A stretch of DNA of 64,000 bases, taken from Osmia lignaria lignaria. Lineage: Eukaryota > Arthropoda > Insecta > Hymenoptera > Megachilidae. This document shows positions 21,781 to 36,100 of the stretch, one piece after another (position 1 is the first letter of the stretch; each line of letters starts with the position of its first letter). A program made the translations under genes and the position numbers. A model generated the notes under the pieces. It saw only the letters and a list, made by a program, of their open reading frames with translations. It was not told the origin of the DNA and made no database searches. The stretch lies in NCBI RefSeq assembly GCF_051020975.1, contig NW_027478159.1, forward strand, positions 10,308,501-10,372,500, written 5' to 3'.

Positions 21781-24700
21781 TTGCAGATTTATCTCAAGGG
21801 AAGGGGCCTGACGGACATATTTCGAGATATTTCTTCTTCTTGTTGTTCTTCTTCTGCACAGCTAAGCTGGAAGTGGCATTTGCAGCTCGCAATAGTGCAG
21901 AGTTATCTCAAAGAGAGGGGCCACGGTGTTTCTGTATCTCTATTATGTTGGTGCAGCTTCGGAACTTATAAATATCTTGATATATCTCGAGAACTACGCA
22001 TCTGATCAAAAAATATCATACTACATAAAAAGTAGGAAACTTAATTCTCTACAAGAGAGGTCTCTAAACATTTTGCCATAGCTCGCTTCGTTTCCGAGAT
22101 ATTTGCAGATTTATCTCAAGGGAAGGGGCCTGACGGACATATTTCGAGATATTTCTTCTTCTTGTTGTTCTTCTTCTGCACAGCTAAGCGGGAAGTGGCA
22201 TTTGCAGCTCGCAATAGTGCAGAGTTATCTCAAAGAGAGGGGCCACGGTGTTTGTGTATCTCTATTATGTTGGTGCGGCTGCGGAACTTTTAGATATCTT
22301 GATATATCTCGAGAACTACGCATCTGATCAAAAACTATCATAGAAGATAAAAAGTAGGAAACTTAATTCTCTACAAAAAAGGTCTCTTAACATTTCGCCA
22401 TAGCTCGCTTCGTTTCCGAGATATTTGCAGATTTATCTCAAGGGAAGGGGCCTGTCGGACATATTTCGAGATATTTCTTCTTCTTGTTGTTCTTCTTCTG
22501 CACAGCTAAACTGGAAGTGGCATTTACAGCTCGCAATAGTGCAGAGTTACCTCAAAGAAAGGGGCCACGGTGTTTCTGTATCTCTATTATGTTGGTGCGG
22601 CTTCGGAACTTTTAAATATCTCGATATATCTCGAAAACTACGCTTCTGATCAAAAAATATCATAGAACATAAATTGTAGGAAACATAATTCTCTACAAAA
22701 AAGGTCTCTTAACATTTTGCCGTAGCTCGCTTCGTTTCCGAGATATTTGCAGATATATCTCAAGGGAAGGGGCCTGACGGACATATTTCGAGATATTTCT
22801 TCTTCTTGTTGTTCTTCTTCTGCACAGCTAAGCTGGAAGTGGCATTTGCAGCTCGCAATAGTGCAGAGTTATCTCAAAGAGAGGGGCCACGGTGTTTCTG
22901 TATCTCTATTATGTTGGTGCGGCTTCGGAACTTTTAAATATCTTGATATATCTCGAGAACTACGCATCTGATCAAAAAATATCATACTACATAAAAAGTA
23001 GGAAACTTAATTCTCTACAAGAGAGGTCTCTAAACATTTTGCCATAGCTCGCTTCGTTTCCGAGATATTTGCAGATTTATCTCAAGGGAAGGGGCCTGAC
23101 GGACATATTTCGAGATATTTCTTCTTCTTGTTGTTCTTCTTCTGCACAGCTAAGCTGGAAGTGGCATTTGCGGCTCGCACTAGTACACAGTTATCTCAAA
23201 GAAAGGGGCCACGGTGTTTCTGTATCTCTATTATGTTGGTGCGGCTGCGGAACTTTTAAATATCTCGATATATCTCGAAAACTACGCTTCTGATCAAAAA
23301 ATATCATAGAACATAAATTGTAGGAAACATAATTCTCTACAAAAAACGTCTCTTAACATTTTGCCATAGCTCGCTTCGTTTCCGAGATATTTGCAGATAT
23401 ATCCCAAGGGAAGGGGCCTGACGGACATATTTCGAGATATTTCTTCTTCTTGTTGTTCTTCTTCTGCACAGCTAAGCTGGAAGTGGCATTTGCAGGTCGC
23501 AATAGTGCAGAGTTATCTCAAAGAAAGGGGCCACGGTGTTTCTGTATCTCTATTATGTTGGTGCGGCTTCGGAACTTTTAAATATCTCGATATATCTCGA
23601 AAACTACGCTTCTGATCAAAAAATATCATAGAACGTAAATTGTAGGAAACATTATTCTCTACAAAAAAGGTCTCTTAACATTTTGCCATAGCTCGCTTCG
23701 TTTCCGAGATATTTGCAGATTTATCTCAAGGGAAGGGTCCTGATGGACATATTTCGAGATATTTCTTCTTCTTGTTGTTCTTCTTCTGCACAGCTAAACT
23801 GGAAGTGGCATTTCCAGCTCGCAATCGTGCAGAGTTATCTCAAAGAAAGGGGCCACGGTGTTTCTGTATCTCTATTATGTTGGTGCGGCTTCGGAACTTT
23901 TAAATATCTTGATATATCTCGAGAACTACGCATCTGATCAAAAAATATCATACTACATAAAAAGTAGGAAACTTAATTCTCTACAAGAAAGGTCTCTAAA
24001 CATTTTGCCATGGCTCGCTTCGTTTCCGAGATATTTGCAGATTTATCTCAAGGGAAGGGGCCTGACGGACATATTTCGAGATATTTCTTCTTCTTGTTGT
24101 TCTTCTTCTGCACAGCTAAGCTGGAAGTGGCATTTGCAGCTCGCAATAGTGCAGAGTTATCTCAAAGAGAGGGGCCACGGTGTTTCTGTATCTCTATTAT
24201 GTTGGTGCAGCTTCGGAACTTATAAATATCTTGATATATCTCGAGAACTACGCATCTGATCAAAAAATATCATACTACATAAAAAGTAGGAAACTTAATT
24301 CTCTACAAGAGAGGTCTCTAAACATTTTGCCATAGCTCGCTTCGTTTCCGAGATATTTGCAGATTTATCTCAAGGGAAGGGGCCTGACGGACATATTTCG
24401 AGATATTTCTTCTTCTTGTTGTTCTTCTTCTGCACAGCTAAGCGGGAAGTGGCATTTGCAGCTCGCAATAGTGCAGAGTTATCTCAAAGAGAGGGGCCAC
24501 GGTGTTTGTGTATCTCTATTATGTTGGTGCGGCTGCGGAACTTTTAGATATCTTGATATATCTCGAGAACTACGCATCTGATCAAAAACTATCATAGAAG
24601 ATAAAAAGTAGGAAACTTAATTCTCTACAAAAAAGGTCTCTTAACATTTCGCCATAGCTCGCTTCGTTTCCGAGATATTTGCAGATTTATCTCAAGGGAA

Positions 24701-26288
24701 GGGGCCTGTCGGACATATTTCGAGATATTTCTTCTTCTTGTTGTTCTTCTTCTGCACAGCTAAACTGGAAGTGGCATTTACAGCTCGCAATAGTGCAGAG
24801 TTACCTCAAAGAAAGGGGCCACGGTGTTTCTGTATCTCTATTATGTTGGTGCGGCTTCGGAACTTTTAAATATCTCGATATATCTCGAAAACTACGCTTC
24901 TGATCAAAAAATATCATAGAACATAAATTGTAGGAAACATAATTCTCTACAAAAAAGGTCTCTTAACATTTTGCCGTAGCTCGCTTCGTTTCCGAGATAT
25001 TTGCAGATATATCTCAAGGGAAGGGGCCTGACGGACATATTTCGAGATATTTCTTCTTCTTGTTGTTCTTCTTCTGCACAGCTAAGCTGGAAGTGGCATT
25101 TGCAGCTCGCAATAGTGCAGAGTTATCTCAAAGAGAGGGGCCACGGTGTTTCTGTATCTCTATTATGTTGGTGCGGCTTCGGAACTTTTAAATATCTTGA
25201 TATATCTCGAGAACTACGCATCTGATCAAAAAATATCATACTACATAAAAAGTAGGAAACTTAATTCTCTACAAGAGAGGTCTCTAAACATTTTGCCATA
25301 GCTCGCTTCGTTTCCGAGATATTTGCAGATTTATCTCAAGGGAAGGGGCCTGACGGACATATTTCGAGATATTTCTTCTTCTTGTTGTTCTTCTTCTGCA
25401 CAGCTAAGCTGGAAGTGGCATTTGCGGCTCGCACTAGTACACAGTTATCTCAAAGAAAGGGGCCACGGTGTTTCTGTATCTCTATTATGTTGGTGCGGCT
25501 GCGGAACTTTTAAATATCTCGATATATCTCGAAAACTACGCTTCTGATCAAAAAATATCATAGAACATAAATTGTAGGAAACATAATTCTCTACAAAAAA
25601 CGTCTCTTAACATTTTGCCATAGCTCGCTTCGTTTCCGAGATATTTGCAGATATATCCCAAGGGAAGGGGCCTGACGGACATATTTCGAGATATTTCTTC
25701 TTCTTGTTGTTCTTCTTCTGCACAGCTAAGCTGGAAGTGGCATTTGCAGGTCGCAATAGTGCAGAGTTATCTCAAAGAAAGGGGCCACGGTGTTTCTGTA
25801 TCTCTATTATGTTGGTGCGGCTTCGGAACTTTTAAATATCTCGATATATCTCGAAAACTACGCTTCTGATCAAAAAATATCATAGAACGTAAATTGTAGG
25901 AAACATTATTCTCTACAAAAAAGGTCTCTTAACATTTTGCCATAGCTCGCTTCGTTTCCGAGATATTTGCAGATTTATCTCAAGGGAAGGGTCCTGATGG
26001 ACATATTTCGAGATATTTCTTCTTCTTGTTGTTCTTCTTCTGCACAGCTAAACTGGAAGTGGCATTTCCAGCTCGCAATCGTGCAGAGTTATCTCAAAGA
26101 AAGGGGCCACGGTGTTTCTGTATCTCTATTATGTTGGTGCGGCTTCGGAACTTTTAAATATCTTGATATATCTCGAGAACTACGGCTCTGATCGAAAAAT
26201 ATCATAGAACATAAAAAGTAGGAAACTTAATTCTCTACAAAAAAGGTCTCTTAACATTTTGCCATAGCTCGCTTCGCTTCCGAGATAT
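21781..26288. repeat. 7-unit higher-order repeat, two adjacent copies (u50-u56, u57-u63)
   Basis: Period 2254 bp. Copy 1 is 21781-24034 and copy 2 is 24035-26288. In order, the units are marked by gtgcagcttcggaacttata, agcgggaagtgg with gtgtttgtg and ggctgcgg, the tgtcggacat plus gttacctc variant, the gccgtagc start, gtacacag with ggctgcgg, the atatcccaagg start with gcaggtcgc, and gggtcctgatgg with gcaatcgtgc. The first two units also share catactacataaaaag and acaagagagg tails. The match is broken only near the end of u63 (ctacggctctgatcg). A further copy of the u50 type is u65 (26611). Confidence 0.9.
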
Positions 26289-26932
26289 TTGCAGATTTAT
26301 CTCAAGGGAAGGGGCCTGACGGACATATTTCGAGATATTTCTTCTTCTTGTTGTTCTTCTTCTGCACAGCTAAGCTGGAAGTGGCATTTGCAGCGCGCAA
26401 TAGTGCAGAGTTATCTCAAAGAAAGGGGCCACGGTGTTTCTGTATCTCTGTTATGTTGGTGCGGCTTCGGAACTTTTAAATATCTTGATATATCTCGAGA
26501 ACTACGCATCTGATCAAAAAATATCATACTACATAAAAAGTAGGAAACTTAATTCTCTACAAGAAAGGTCTCTAAACATTTTGCCATGGCTCGCTTCGTT
26601 TCCGAGATATTTGCAGATTTATCTCAAGGGAAGGGGCCTGACGGACATATTTCGAGATATTTCTTCTTCTTGTTGTTCTTCTTCTGCACAGCTAAGCTGG
26701 AAGTGGCATTTGCAGCTCGCAATAGTGCAGAGTTATCTCAAAGAGAGGGGCCACGGTGTTTCTGTATCTCTATTATGTTGGTGCAGCTTCGGAACTTTTA
26801 AATATCTTGATATATCTCGAGAACTACGCATCTGATCAAAAAATATCATACTACATAAAAAGTAGGAAACTTAATTCTCTACAAGAGAGGTCTCTAAACA
26901 TTTTGCCATAGCTCGCTTCGTTTCCGAGATAT

Positions 26933-28220
26933 TTGCAGATTTATCTCAAGGGAAGGGGCCTGACGGACATATTTCGAGATATTTCTTCTTCTTGTTGTTC
27001 TTCTTCTGCACAGCTAAGCTGGAAGTGGCATTTGCAGCGCGCAATAGTGCAGAGTTATCTCAAAGAAAGGGGCCACGGTGTTTCTGTATCTCTGTTATGT
27101 TGGTGCGGCTTCGGAACTTTTAAATATCTTGATATATCTCCAGAACTGCGCATCTGATCAAAAAATATCATACTACATAAAAAGTAGGAAACTTAATTCT
27201 CTACAAGAGAGGTCTCTAGATATTTTGCCATAGCTCGCTTCGTTTCCGAGATATTTGCAGATTTATCTCAAGGGAAGGGGCCTGACGGACATATTTCGAG
27301 ATATTTCTTCTTCTTGTTGTTCTTCTTCTGCACAGCTAAGCTGGAAGTGGCATTTGCAGCTCGCAATAGTGCAGAGTTATCTCAAAGAGAGGGGCCACGG
27401 TGTTTCTGTATCTCTATTATGTTGGTGCGGCTTCGGAACTTTTAGATATCTTGATATATCTCGAGAACTACGCATCTGATCAAAAAATATCATAGAAGAC
27501 AAAAAGTAGGAAACTTAATACTCTACAAAAAAGGTCTCTTAACATTTCGCCATAGCTCGCTTCGTTTCCGAGATATTTGCAGATTTATCTCAAGGGAAGG
27601 GGCCTGACGGACATATTTCGAGATATTTCTTCTTCTTGTTGTTCTTCTTCTGCACAGCTAAGCTGGAAGTGGCATTTGCAGCGCGCAATAGTGCAGAGTT
27701 ATCTCAAAGAAAGGGGCCACGGTGTTTCTGTATCTCTGTTATGTTGGTGCGGCTTCGGAACTTTTAAATATCTTGATATATCTCGAGAACTGCGCATCTG
27801 ATCAAAAAATATCATACTACATAAAAAGTAGGAAACTTAATTCTCTACAAGAGAGGTCTCTAGATATTTTGCCATAGCTCGCTTCGTTTCCGAGATATTT
27901 GCAGATTTATCTCAAGGGAAGGGGCCTGACGGACATATTTCGAGATATTTCTTCTTCTTGTTGTTCTTCTTCTGCACAGCTAAGCTGGAAGTGGCATTTG
28001 CAGCTCGCAATAGTGCAGAGTTATCTGAAAGAGAGGGGCCACGGTGTTTCTGTATCTCTATTATGTTGGTGCGGCTTCGGAACTTTTAGATATCTTGATA
28101 TATCTCGAGAACTACGCATCTGATCAAAAAATATCATAGAAGACAAAAAGTAGGAAACTTAATTCTCTACAAAAAAGGTCTCTTAACATTTCGCCATAGC
28201 TCGCTTCGTTTCCGAGATAT
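26933..28220. repeat. Two-unit higher-order repeat (u66-u67, u68-u69)
   Basis: Period 644 bp. The odd units have gcagcgcgcaatag, TCTGTTATG and the tail ctctagatattttgcc (u66 and u68). The even units have tttagatatcttg with gaagacaaaaag and catttcgcc (u67 and u69). The dimer copies differ by single changes such as ctccagaactg in u66 and ttatctgaaaga in u69. Confidence 0.85.
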
Positions 28221-30152
28221 TTGCAGATTTATCTCAAGGGAAGGGGCCTGTCGGACATATTTCGAGATATTTCTTCTTCTTGTTGTTCTTCTTCTGCACA
28301 GCTAAGCTGGAAGTGGCATTTGCGGCTCGCACTAGTGCAGAGTTATCTCAAAGAAAGGGGCCACGGTGTTTCTGTATCTCTATTGTGTTGGTGCGGCTTC
28401 GGAACTTTTAAATATCTCGATATATCTCGAAAATTACGCTTCTGATCAAAAAATATCATAGAACATAAATTGTAGGAAACATAATTCTCTACAAAAAAGG
28501 TCTCTTAACATTTTGCCGTAGCTCGCTTCGTTTCCGAGATATTTGCAGATATATCTCAAGGGAAGGGGCCTGACGGACATATTTCGAGATATTTCTTCTT
28601 CTTGTTGTTCTTCTTCTGCACAGCTAAACTGGAAGTGGCATTTACAGCTCGCAATAGTGCAGAGTTATCTCAAAGAAAGGGGCCACGGTGTTTCTGTATC
28701 TCTATTATGTTGGTGCGGCTTCGGAACTTTTAAATATCTTGATATATCTCGAGAACTACGCATCTGATCAAAAAATATCATAGAACATAAAAAGTAGGAA
28801 ACTTAATTCTCTACAAAAAAGGTCTCTTAACATTTTGCCATAGCTCGCTTCGTTTCCGAGATATTTGCAGATTTATCTCAAGGGAAGGGGCCTGACGGAC
28901 ATATTTCGAGATATTTCTTCTTCTTGTTGTTCTTCTTCTGCACAGCTAAGCTGGAAGTGGCATTTGCAGCTCGCAATAGTGCAGAGTTATCTCAAAGAGA
29001 GGGGCCACGGTGTTTCTGTATCTCTATTATGTTGGTGCGGCTTCGGAACTTTTAGATATCTTGATATATCTCGAGAACTACGCATCTGATCAAAAAATAT
29101 CATAGAAGATAAAAAGTAGGAAACTTAATTCTCTACAAAAATGGTCTCTTAACATTTCGCCATAGCTCGCTTCGTTTCCGAGATATTTGCAGATTTATCT
29201 CAAGGGAAGGGGCCTGTCGGACATATTTCGAGATATTTCTTCTTCTTGTTGTTCTTCTTCTGCACAGCTAAGCTGGAAGTGGCATTTGCGGCTCGCACTA
29301 GTGCAGAGTTATCTCAAAGAAAGGGGCCACGGTGTTTCTGTATCTCTATTATGTTGGTGCGGCTTCGGAACTTTTAAATATCTTGATATATCTCGAGAAC
29401 TACGCCTCTGATCGAAAAATATGATAGAACATAAAAAGTAGGAAACTTAATTCTCTACAAAAAACGTCTCTTAACATTTTGCCATAGCTCGCTTCGTTTC
29501 CGAGACATTTGCAGATACATCTCAAGGGAAGGGGCCTGACGGACATATTTCGAGATATTTCTTCTTCTTGTTGTTCTTCTTCTGCACAGCTAAACTGGAA
29601 GTGGCATTTACAGCTCGCAATAGTGCAGAGTTATCTCAAAGAAAGGGGCCACGGTGTTTCTGTATCTCTATTATGTTGTTGCGGCTTCGGAACTTTTAAA
29701 TATCTTGATATATCTCGAGAACTACGCCTCTGATCGAAAAATATCATAGAACATAAAAAGTAGGAAACTTAATTCTCTACAAAAAAGGTCTCTTAACATT
29801 TTGCCATAGCTCGCTTCGTTTCCGAGATATTTGCAGATTTATCTCAAGGGAAGGGGCCTGACGGACATATTTCGCGATATTTCTTCTTCTTGTTGTTCTT
29901 CTTCTGCACAGCTAAGCTGGAAGTGGCATTTGCAGCTCGCAATAGTGCAGAGTTATCTCAAAGAAAGGGGCCACGGTGTTTCTGTATCTCTATTATGTTG
30001 GTGCGGCTTCGGAACTTTTAAATATCTTGATATATCTCGAGAACTACGCATCTGATCAAAAAATATCATAGAACATAAAAAGTAGGAAACTTAATTCTCT
30101 ACAAAAAAGGTCTCTTAACATTTTGCCATAGCTCTCTTCGTTTCCGAGATAT
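28221..30152. repeat. Transitional units u70-u75 of the 322-bp array
   Basis: These six units contain the module tgtcggacat (u70, u73), gctaaactgg with gcatttacagc (u71, u74) and tttagatatcttg (u72). The modules reappear inside the super-repeats to the right: u72 to u75 resemble u91 to u94 and u100 to u103, including gagacatttgcagatacatc, gttgttgcgg and atttcgcgatatt. The block therefore looks like an earlier form, or a partial copy, of the 9-unit HOR. Confidence 0.75.
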
Positions 30153-33100
30153 TTGCAGATTTATCTCAAGGGAAGGGGCCTAACGGACATATTTCGAGAT
30201 ATTTCTGCTTCTTGTTGTTCTTCTTCTGCACAGCTAAACTGGAAGTGGCATTTCCAGCTCGCACTAGTGCAGCGTTATCTCAAAGAAAGGGGCCACGGTG
30301 TTTCTGTATCTCCATTATGTTGGTGCGGCTTCGGAACTTTTAAATATCTCGATATATCTCGAAAACTACGCTTCTGATCAAAAAATATCATAGAACATAA
30401 ATTGTAGGAAACATAATTCTCTACAAAAAACGTCTCTTAACATTTTGCCATAGCTCGCTTCGTTTCCGAGATATTTGCAGATTCAGCTCAAAGGAACTGG
30501 CCTGACGGACATATTTCGAGATATTTCTTCTTCTTGTTGTTCTTGCTCTGCACAGCTAAGCTGGAAGTGGCATTTGCAGCTCGCAGTAGTGCAGAGTTAT
30601 CTCAAAGAAAGGGGCCACGGTGTTTCTGTATCTCTATTATGTTGGTGCGGCTTCGGAACTTTTAAATATCTCGATATATCTCGAAAACTACGCTTCTGAT
30701 CAAAAAATATCATAGAACATAAATTGTAGGAAACATAATTCTCTACAAAAAAGGTCTCTTAACATTTTACCATAGCTCGCTTCGTTTCCGAGATATTTGC
30801 AGATTTATCTCAAGGGAAGGGGCCTAACGGACATATTTCGAGATATTTCTGCTTCTTGTTGTTCTTCTTCTGCACAGCTAAGCTGGAAGTGGCATTTGCA
30901 GCTCGCAATAGTGCAGAGTTATCTCAAAGAAAGGGGCCACGGTGTTTCTGTATCTCTATTATGTTGGTGCGGCTTCGGAACTTTTAAATATCTCGATATA
31001 TCTCGAAAACTACGCTTCTGATCAAAAAATATCATAGAACATAAATTGTAGGAAACATAATTCTCTACAAAAAAGGTCTCTTAACATTTTGCCATAGCTC
31101 TCTTCGTTTCCGAGATATTTGCAGATTTATCTCAAGGGAAGGGGCCTGACGGACATATTTCGAGATATTTCTTCTTCTTGTTGTTCTTCTTCTGCACAGC
31201 TAAGCTGGAAGTGGCATTTGCAGCTCGCAATAGTGCAGAGTTATCTCAAAGAAAGGGGCCACGGTGTTTCTGTATCTCTATTATGTTGGTGCGGCATCGG
31301 AACTTTTAAATATCTTGATATATCTCGAGAACTACGCATCTGATCAAAAAATATCATAGAACATAAAAAGTAGGAAACTTAATTCTCTACAAAAAAGGTC
31401 TCTTAACATTTTGCCATAGCTCGCTTCGTTTCCGAGATATTTGCAGATATATCTCAAGGGAAGGGGCCTGACGGACATATTTCGAGATATTTCTTCTTCT
31501 TGTTGTTCTTCTTCTGCACAGCTAAGCTGGAAGTGGCATTTGCGGCTCGCACTATTGCAGAGTTATCTCAAAGAAAGGGGCCACGGTGTTTCTGTATCTC
31601 TATTATGTTGGTGCGGCTTCGGAACTTTTCAATATCTCGATATATCCCGAAAACTACGCTTCTGATCAAAAAATATCATAGAACATAAATTGTAGGAAAC
31701 ATAATTCTCTACAAAAAAGGTCTCTTAACATTTTGCCATAGCTCGCTTCGTTTCCGAGATATTTGCAGATATATCTCAAGGGCAGGGGCCTGACGGACAT
31801 ATTTCGAGATATTTCTTCTTCTTGTTGTTCTTCTTCTGCACAGCTAAGCTGGAAGTGGCATTTACAGCTCGCAATAGTGCAGAGTTATCTCAAAGAAAGG
31901 GGCCACGGTGTTTCTGTATCTCTATTATGTTTGTGCGGCTTCGGAACTTTTAAATATCTCGATATATCTCGAAAACTACGGTTCTGATCAAAAAATATCA
32001 TAGAACATAAATTGTAGGAAACATAATTCTCTACAAAAAAGGTCTCTTAACATTTTACCATAGCTCGCTTCGTTTCCGAGATATTTGCAGATTTATCTCA
32101 AGGGAAGGGGCCTGACGGACATATTTCGAGATATTTCTTCTTCTTGTTGTTCTTCTTCTGCACAGCTAAGCTGGAAGTGGCATTTGCAGCTCGCAATAGT
32201 GCAGCGTTATCTCAAAGAGAGGGGCCACGGTGTTTCTGTATCTCTATTATGTTGGTGCGGCTTCGGAACTTTTAGATATCTTGATATATCTCGAGAACTA
32301 CGCATCTGATCAAAAAATATCATAGAAGACAAAAAGTAGGAAACTTAATTCTCTACAAAAAAGGTCTCTTAACATTTCGCCATAGCTCGCTTCGTTTCCG
32401 AGATATTTGCAGATTTATCTCAAGGGAAGGGGCCTGTCGGACATATTTCGAGATATTTCTTCTTCTTGTTGTTCTTCTTCTGCACAGCTAAGCTGGAAGT
32501 GGCATTTGCGGCTCGCACTAGTGCAGAGTTATCTCAAAGAAAGGGGCCACGGTGTTTCTGTATCTCTATTGTGTTGGTGCGGCTTCGGAACTTTTAAATA
32601 TCTCGATATATCTCGAAAATTACGCTTCTGATCAAAAAATATCATAGAACATAAATTGTAGGAAACATAATTCTCTACAAAAAACGTCTCTTAACATTTT
32701 GCCATAGCTTGCTTCGTTTCCGAGATATTTGCAGATTCAGCTCAAAGGAACTGGCCTGACGGACATATTTCGAGATATTTCTTCTTCTTGTTGTTCTTGC
32801 TCTGCACAGCTAAGCTGGAAGTGGCATTTGCAGCTCGCAGTAGTGCAGAGTTATCTCAAAGAAAGGGGCCACGGTGTTTCTGTATCTCTATTATGTTTGT
32901 GCGGCTTCGGAACTTTTAAATATCTCGATATATCTCGAAAACTACGGTTCTGATCAAAAAATATCATAGAACATAAATTGTAGGAAACATAATTCTCTAC
33001 AAAAAAGGTCTCTTAACATTTTACCATAGCTCGCTTCGTTTCCGAGATATTTGCAGATTTATCTCAAGGGAAGGGGCCTGACGGACATATTTCGAGATAT

Positions 33101-36100
33101 TTCTTCTTCTTGTTGTTCTTCTTCTGCACAGCTAAGCTGGAAGTGGCATTTGCAGCTCGCAATAGTGCAGAGTTATCTCAAAGAGAGGGGCCACGGTGTT
33201 TCTGTATCTCTATTATGTTGGTGCGGCTTCGGAACTTTTAGATATCTTGATATATCTCGAGAACTACGCATCTGATCAAAAAATATCATAGAAGACAAAA
33301 AGTAGGAAACTTAATTCTCTACAAAAAAGGTCTCTTAACATTTCGCCATAGCTCGCTTCGTTTCCGAGATATTTGCAGATTTATCTCAAGGGAAGGGGCC
33401 TGTCGGACATATTTCGAGATATTTCTTCTTCTTGTTGTTCTTCTTCTGCACAGCTAAGCTGGAAGTGGCATTTGCGGCTCGCACTAGTGCAGAGTTATCT
33501 CAAAGAAAGGGGCCACGGTGTTTCTGTATCTCTATTGTGTTGGTGCGGCTTCGGAACTTTTAAATATCTCGATATATTTCGAAAATTACGCTTCTGATCA
33601 AAAAATATCATAGAACATAAATTGTAGGAAACATAATTCTCTACAAAAAAGGTCTCTTAACATTTTGCCGTAGCTCGCTTCGTTTCCGAGATATTTGCAG
33701 ATATATCTCAAGGGAAGGGGCCTGACGGACATATTTCGAGATATTTCTTCTTCTTGTTGTTCTTCTTCTGCACAGCTAAACTGGAAGTGGCATTTACAGC
33801 TCGCAATAGTGCAGAGTTATCTCAAAGAAAGGGGCCACGGTGTTTCTGTATCTCTATTATGTTGGTGCGGCTTCGGAACTTTTAAATATCTCGATATATC
33901 TCGAAAACTACGGTTCTGATCAAAAAATATCATAGAACATAAATTGTAGGAAACATAATTCTCTACAAAAAAGGTCTCTTAACATTTTACCATAGCTCGC
34001 TTCGTTTCCGAGATATTTGCAGATTTATCTCAAGGGAAGGGGCCTGACGGACATATTTCGAGATATTTCTTCTTCTTGTTGTTCTTCTTCTGCACAGCTA
34101 AGCTGGAAGTGGCATTTGCAGCTCGCAATAGTGCAGAGTTATCTCAAAGAGAGGGGCCACGGTGTTTCTGTATCTCTATTATGTTGGTGCGGCTTCGGAA
34201 CTTTTAGATATCTTGATATATCTCGAGAACTACGCATCTGATCAAAAAATATCATAGAAGACAAAAAGTAGGAAACTTAATTCTCTACAAAAAAGGTCTC
34301 TTAACATTTCGCCATAGCTCGCTTCGTTTCCGAGATATTTGCAGATTTATCTCAAGGGAAGGGGCCTGTCGGACATATTTCGAGATATTTCTTCTTCTTG
34401 TTGTTCTTCTTCTGCACAGCTAAGCTGGAAGTGGCATTTGCGGCTCGCACTAGTGCAGAGTTATCTCAAAGAAAGGGGCCACGGTGTTTCTGTATCTCTA
34501 TTGTGTTGGTGCGGCTTCGGAACTTTTAAATATCTCGATATATTTCGAAAATTACGCTTCTGATCAAAAAATATCATAGAACATAAATTGTAGGAAACAT
34601 AATTCTCTACAAAAAAGGTCTCTTAACATTTTGCCGTAGCTCGCTTCGTTTCCGAGATATTTGCAGATATATCTCAAGGGAAGGGGCCTGACGGACATAT
34701 TTCGAGATATTTCTTCTTCTTGTTGTTCTTCTTCTGCACAGCTAAACTGGAAGTGGCATTTACAGCTCGCAATAGTGCAGAGTTATCTCAAAGAAAGGGG
34801 CCACGGTGTTTCTGTATCTCTATTATGTTGGTGCGGCTTCGGAACTTTTAAATATCTTGATATATCTCGAGAACTACGCATCTGATCAAAAAATATCATA
34901 GAACATAAAAAGTAGGAAACTTAATTCTCTACAAAAAAGGTCTCTTAACATTTTGCCATAGCTCGCTTCGTTTCCGAGATATTTGCAGATTTATCTCAAG
35001 GGAAGGGGCCTGACGGACATATTTCGAGATATTTCTTCTTCTTGTTGTTCTTCTTCTGCACAGCTAAGCTGGAAGTGGCATTTGCAGCTCGCAATAGTGC
35101 AGAGTTATCTCAAAGAGAGGGGCCACGGTGTTTCTGTATCTCTATTATGTTGGTGCGGCTTCGGAACTTTTAGATATCTTGATATATCTCGAGAACTACG
35201 CAGCTGATCAAAAAATATCATAGAAGATAAAAAGTAGGAAACTTAATTCTCTACAAAAATGGTCTCTTAACATTTCGCCATAGCTCGCTTCGTTTCCGAG
35301 ATATTTGCAGATTTATCTCAAGGGAAGGGGCCTGTCGGACATATTTCGAGATATTTCTTCTTCTTGTTGTTCTTCTTCTGCACAGCTAAGCTGGAAGTGG
35401 CATTTGCGGCTCGCACTAGTGCAGAGTTATCTCAAAGAAAGGGGCCACGGTGTTTCTGTATCTCTATTATGTTGGTGCGGCTTCGGAACTTTTAAATATC
35501 TTGATATATCTCGAGAACTACGCCTCTGATCGAAAAATATGATAGAACATAAAAAGTAGGAAACTTAATTCTCTACAAAAAACGTCTCTTAACATTTTGC
35601 CATAGCTCGCTTCGTTTCCGAGACATTTGCAGATACATCTCAAGGGAAGGGGCCTGACGGACATATTTCGAGATATTTCTTCTTCTTGTTGTTCTTCTTC
35701 TGCACAGCTAAACTGGAAGTGGCATTTACAGCTCGCAATAGTGCAGAGTTATCTCAAAGAAAGGGGCCACGGTGTTTCTGTATCTCTATTATGTTGTTGC
35801 GGCTTCGGAACTTTTAAATATCTTGATATATCTCGAGAACTACGCCTCTGATCGAAAAATATCATAGAACATAAAAAGTAGGAAACTTAATTCTCTACAA
35901 AAAAGGTCTCTTAACATTTTGCCATAGCTCGCTTCGTTTCCGAGATATTTGCAGATTTATCTCAAGGGAAGGGGCCTGACGGACATATTTCGCGATATTT
36001 CTTCTTCTTGTTGTTCTTCTTCTGCACAGCTAAGCTGGAAGTGGCATTTGCAGCTCGCAATAGTGCAGAGTTATCTCAAAGAAAGGGGCCACGGTGTTTC

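Noticed and set aside
21604..22005. 133-codon frame spanning two units (also at 23858 and 26434)
   Set aside because: It starts with GTG and exists only because local variants remove the stop between neighbouring units; the peptide is two translated satellite pieces.
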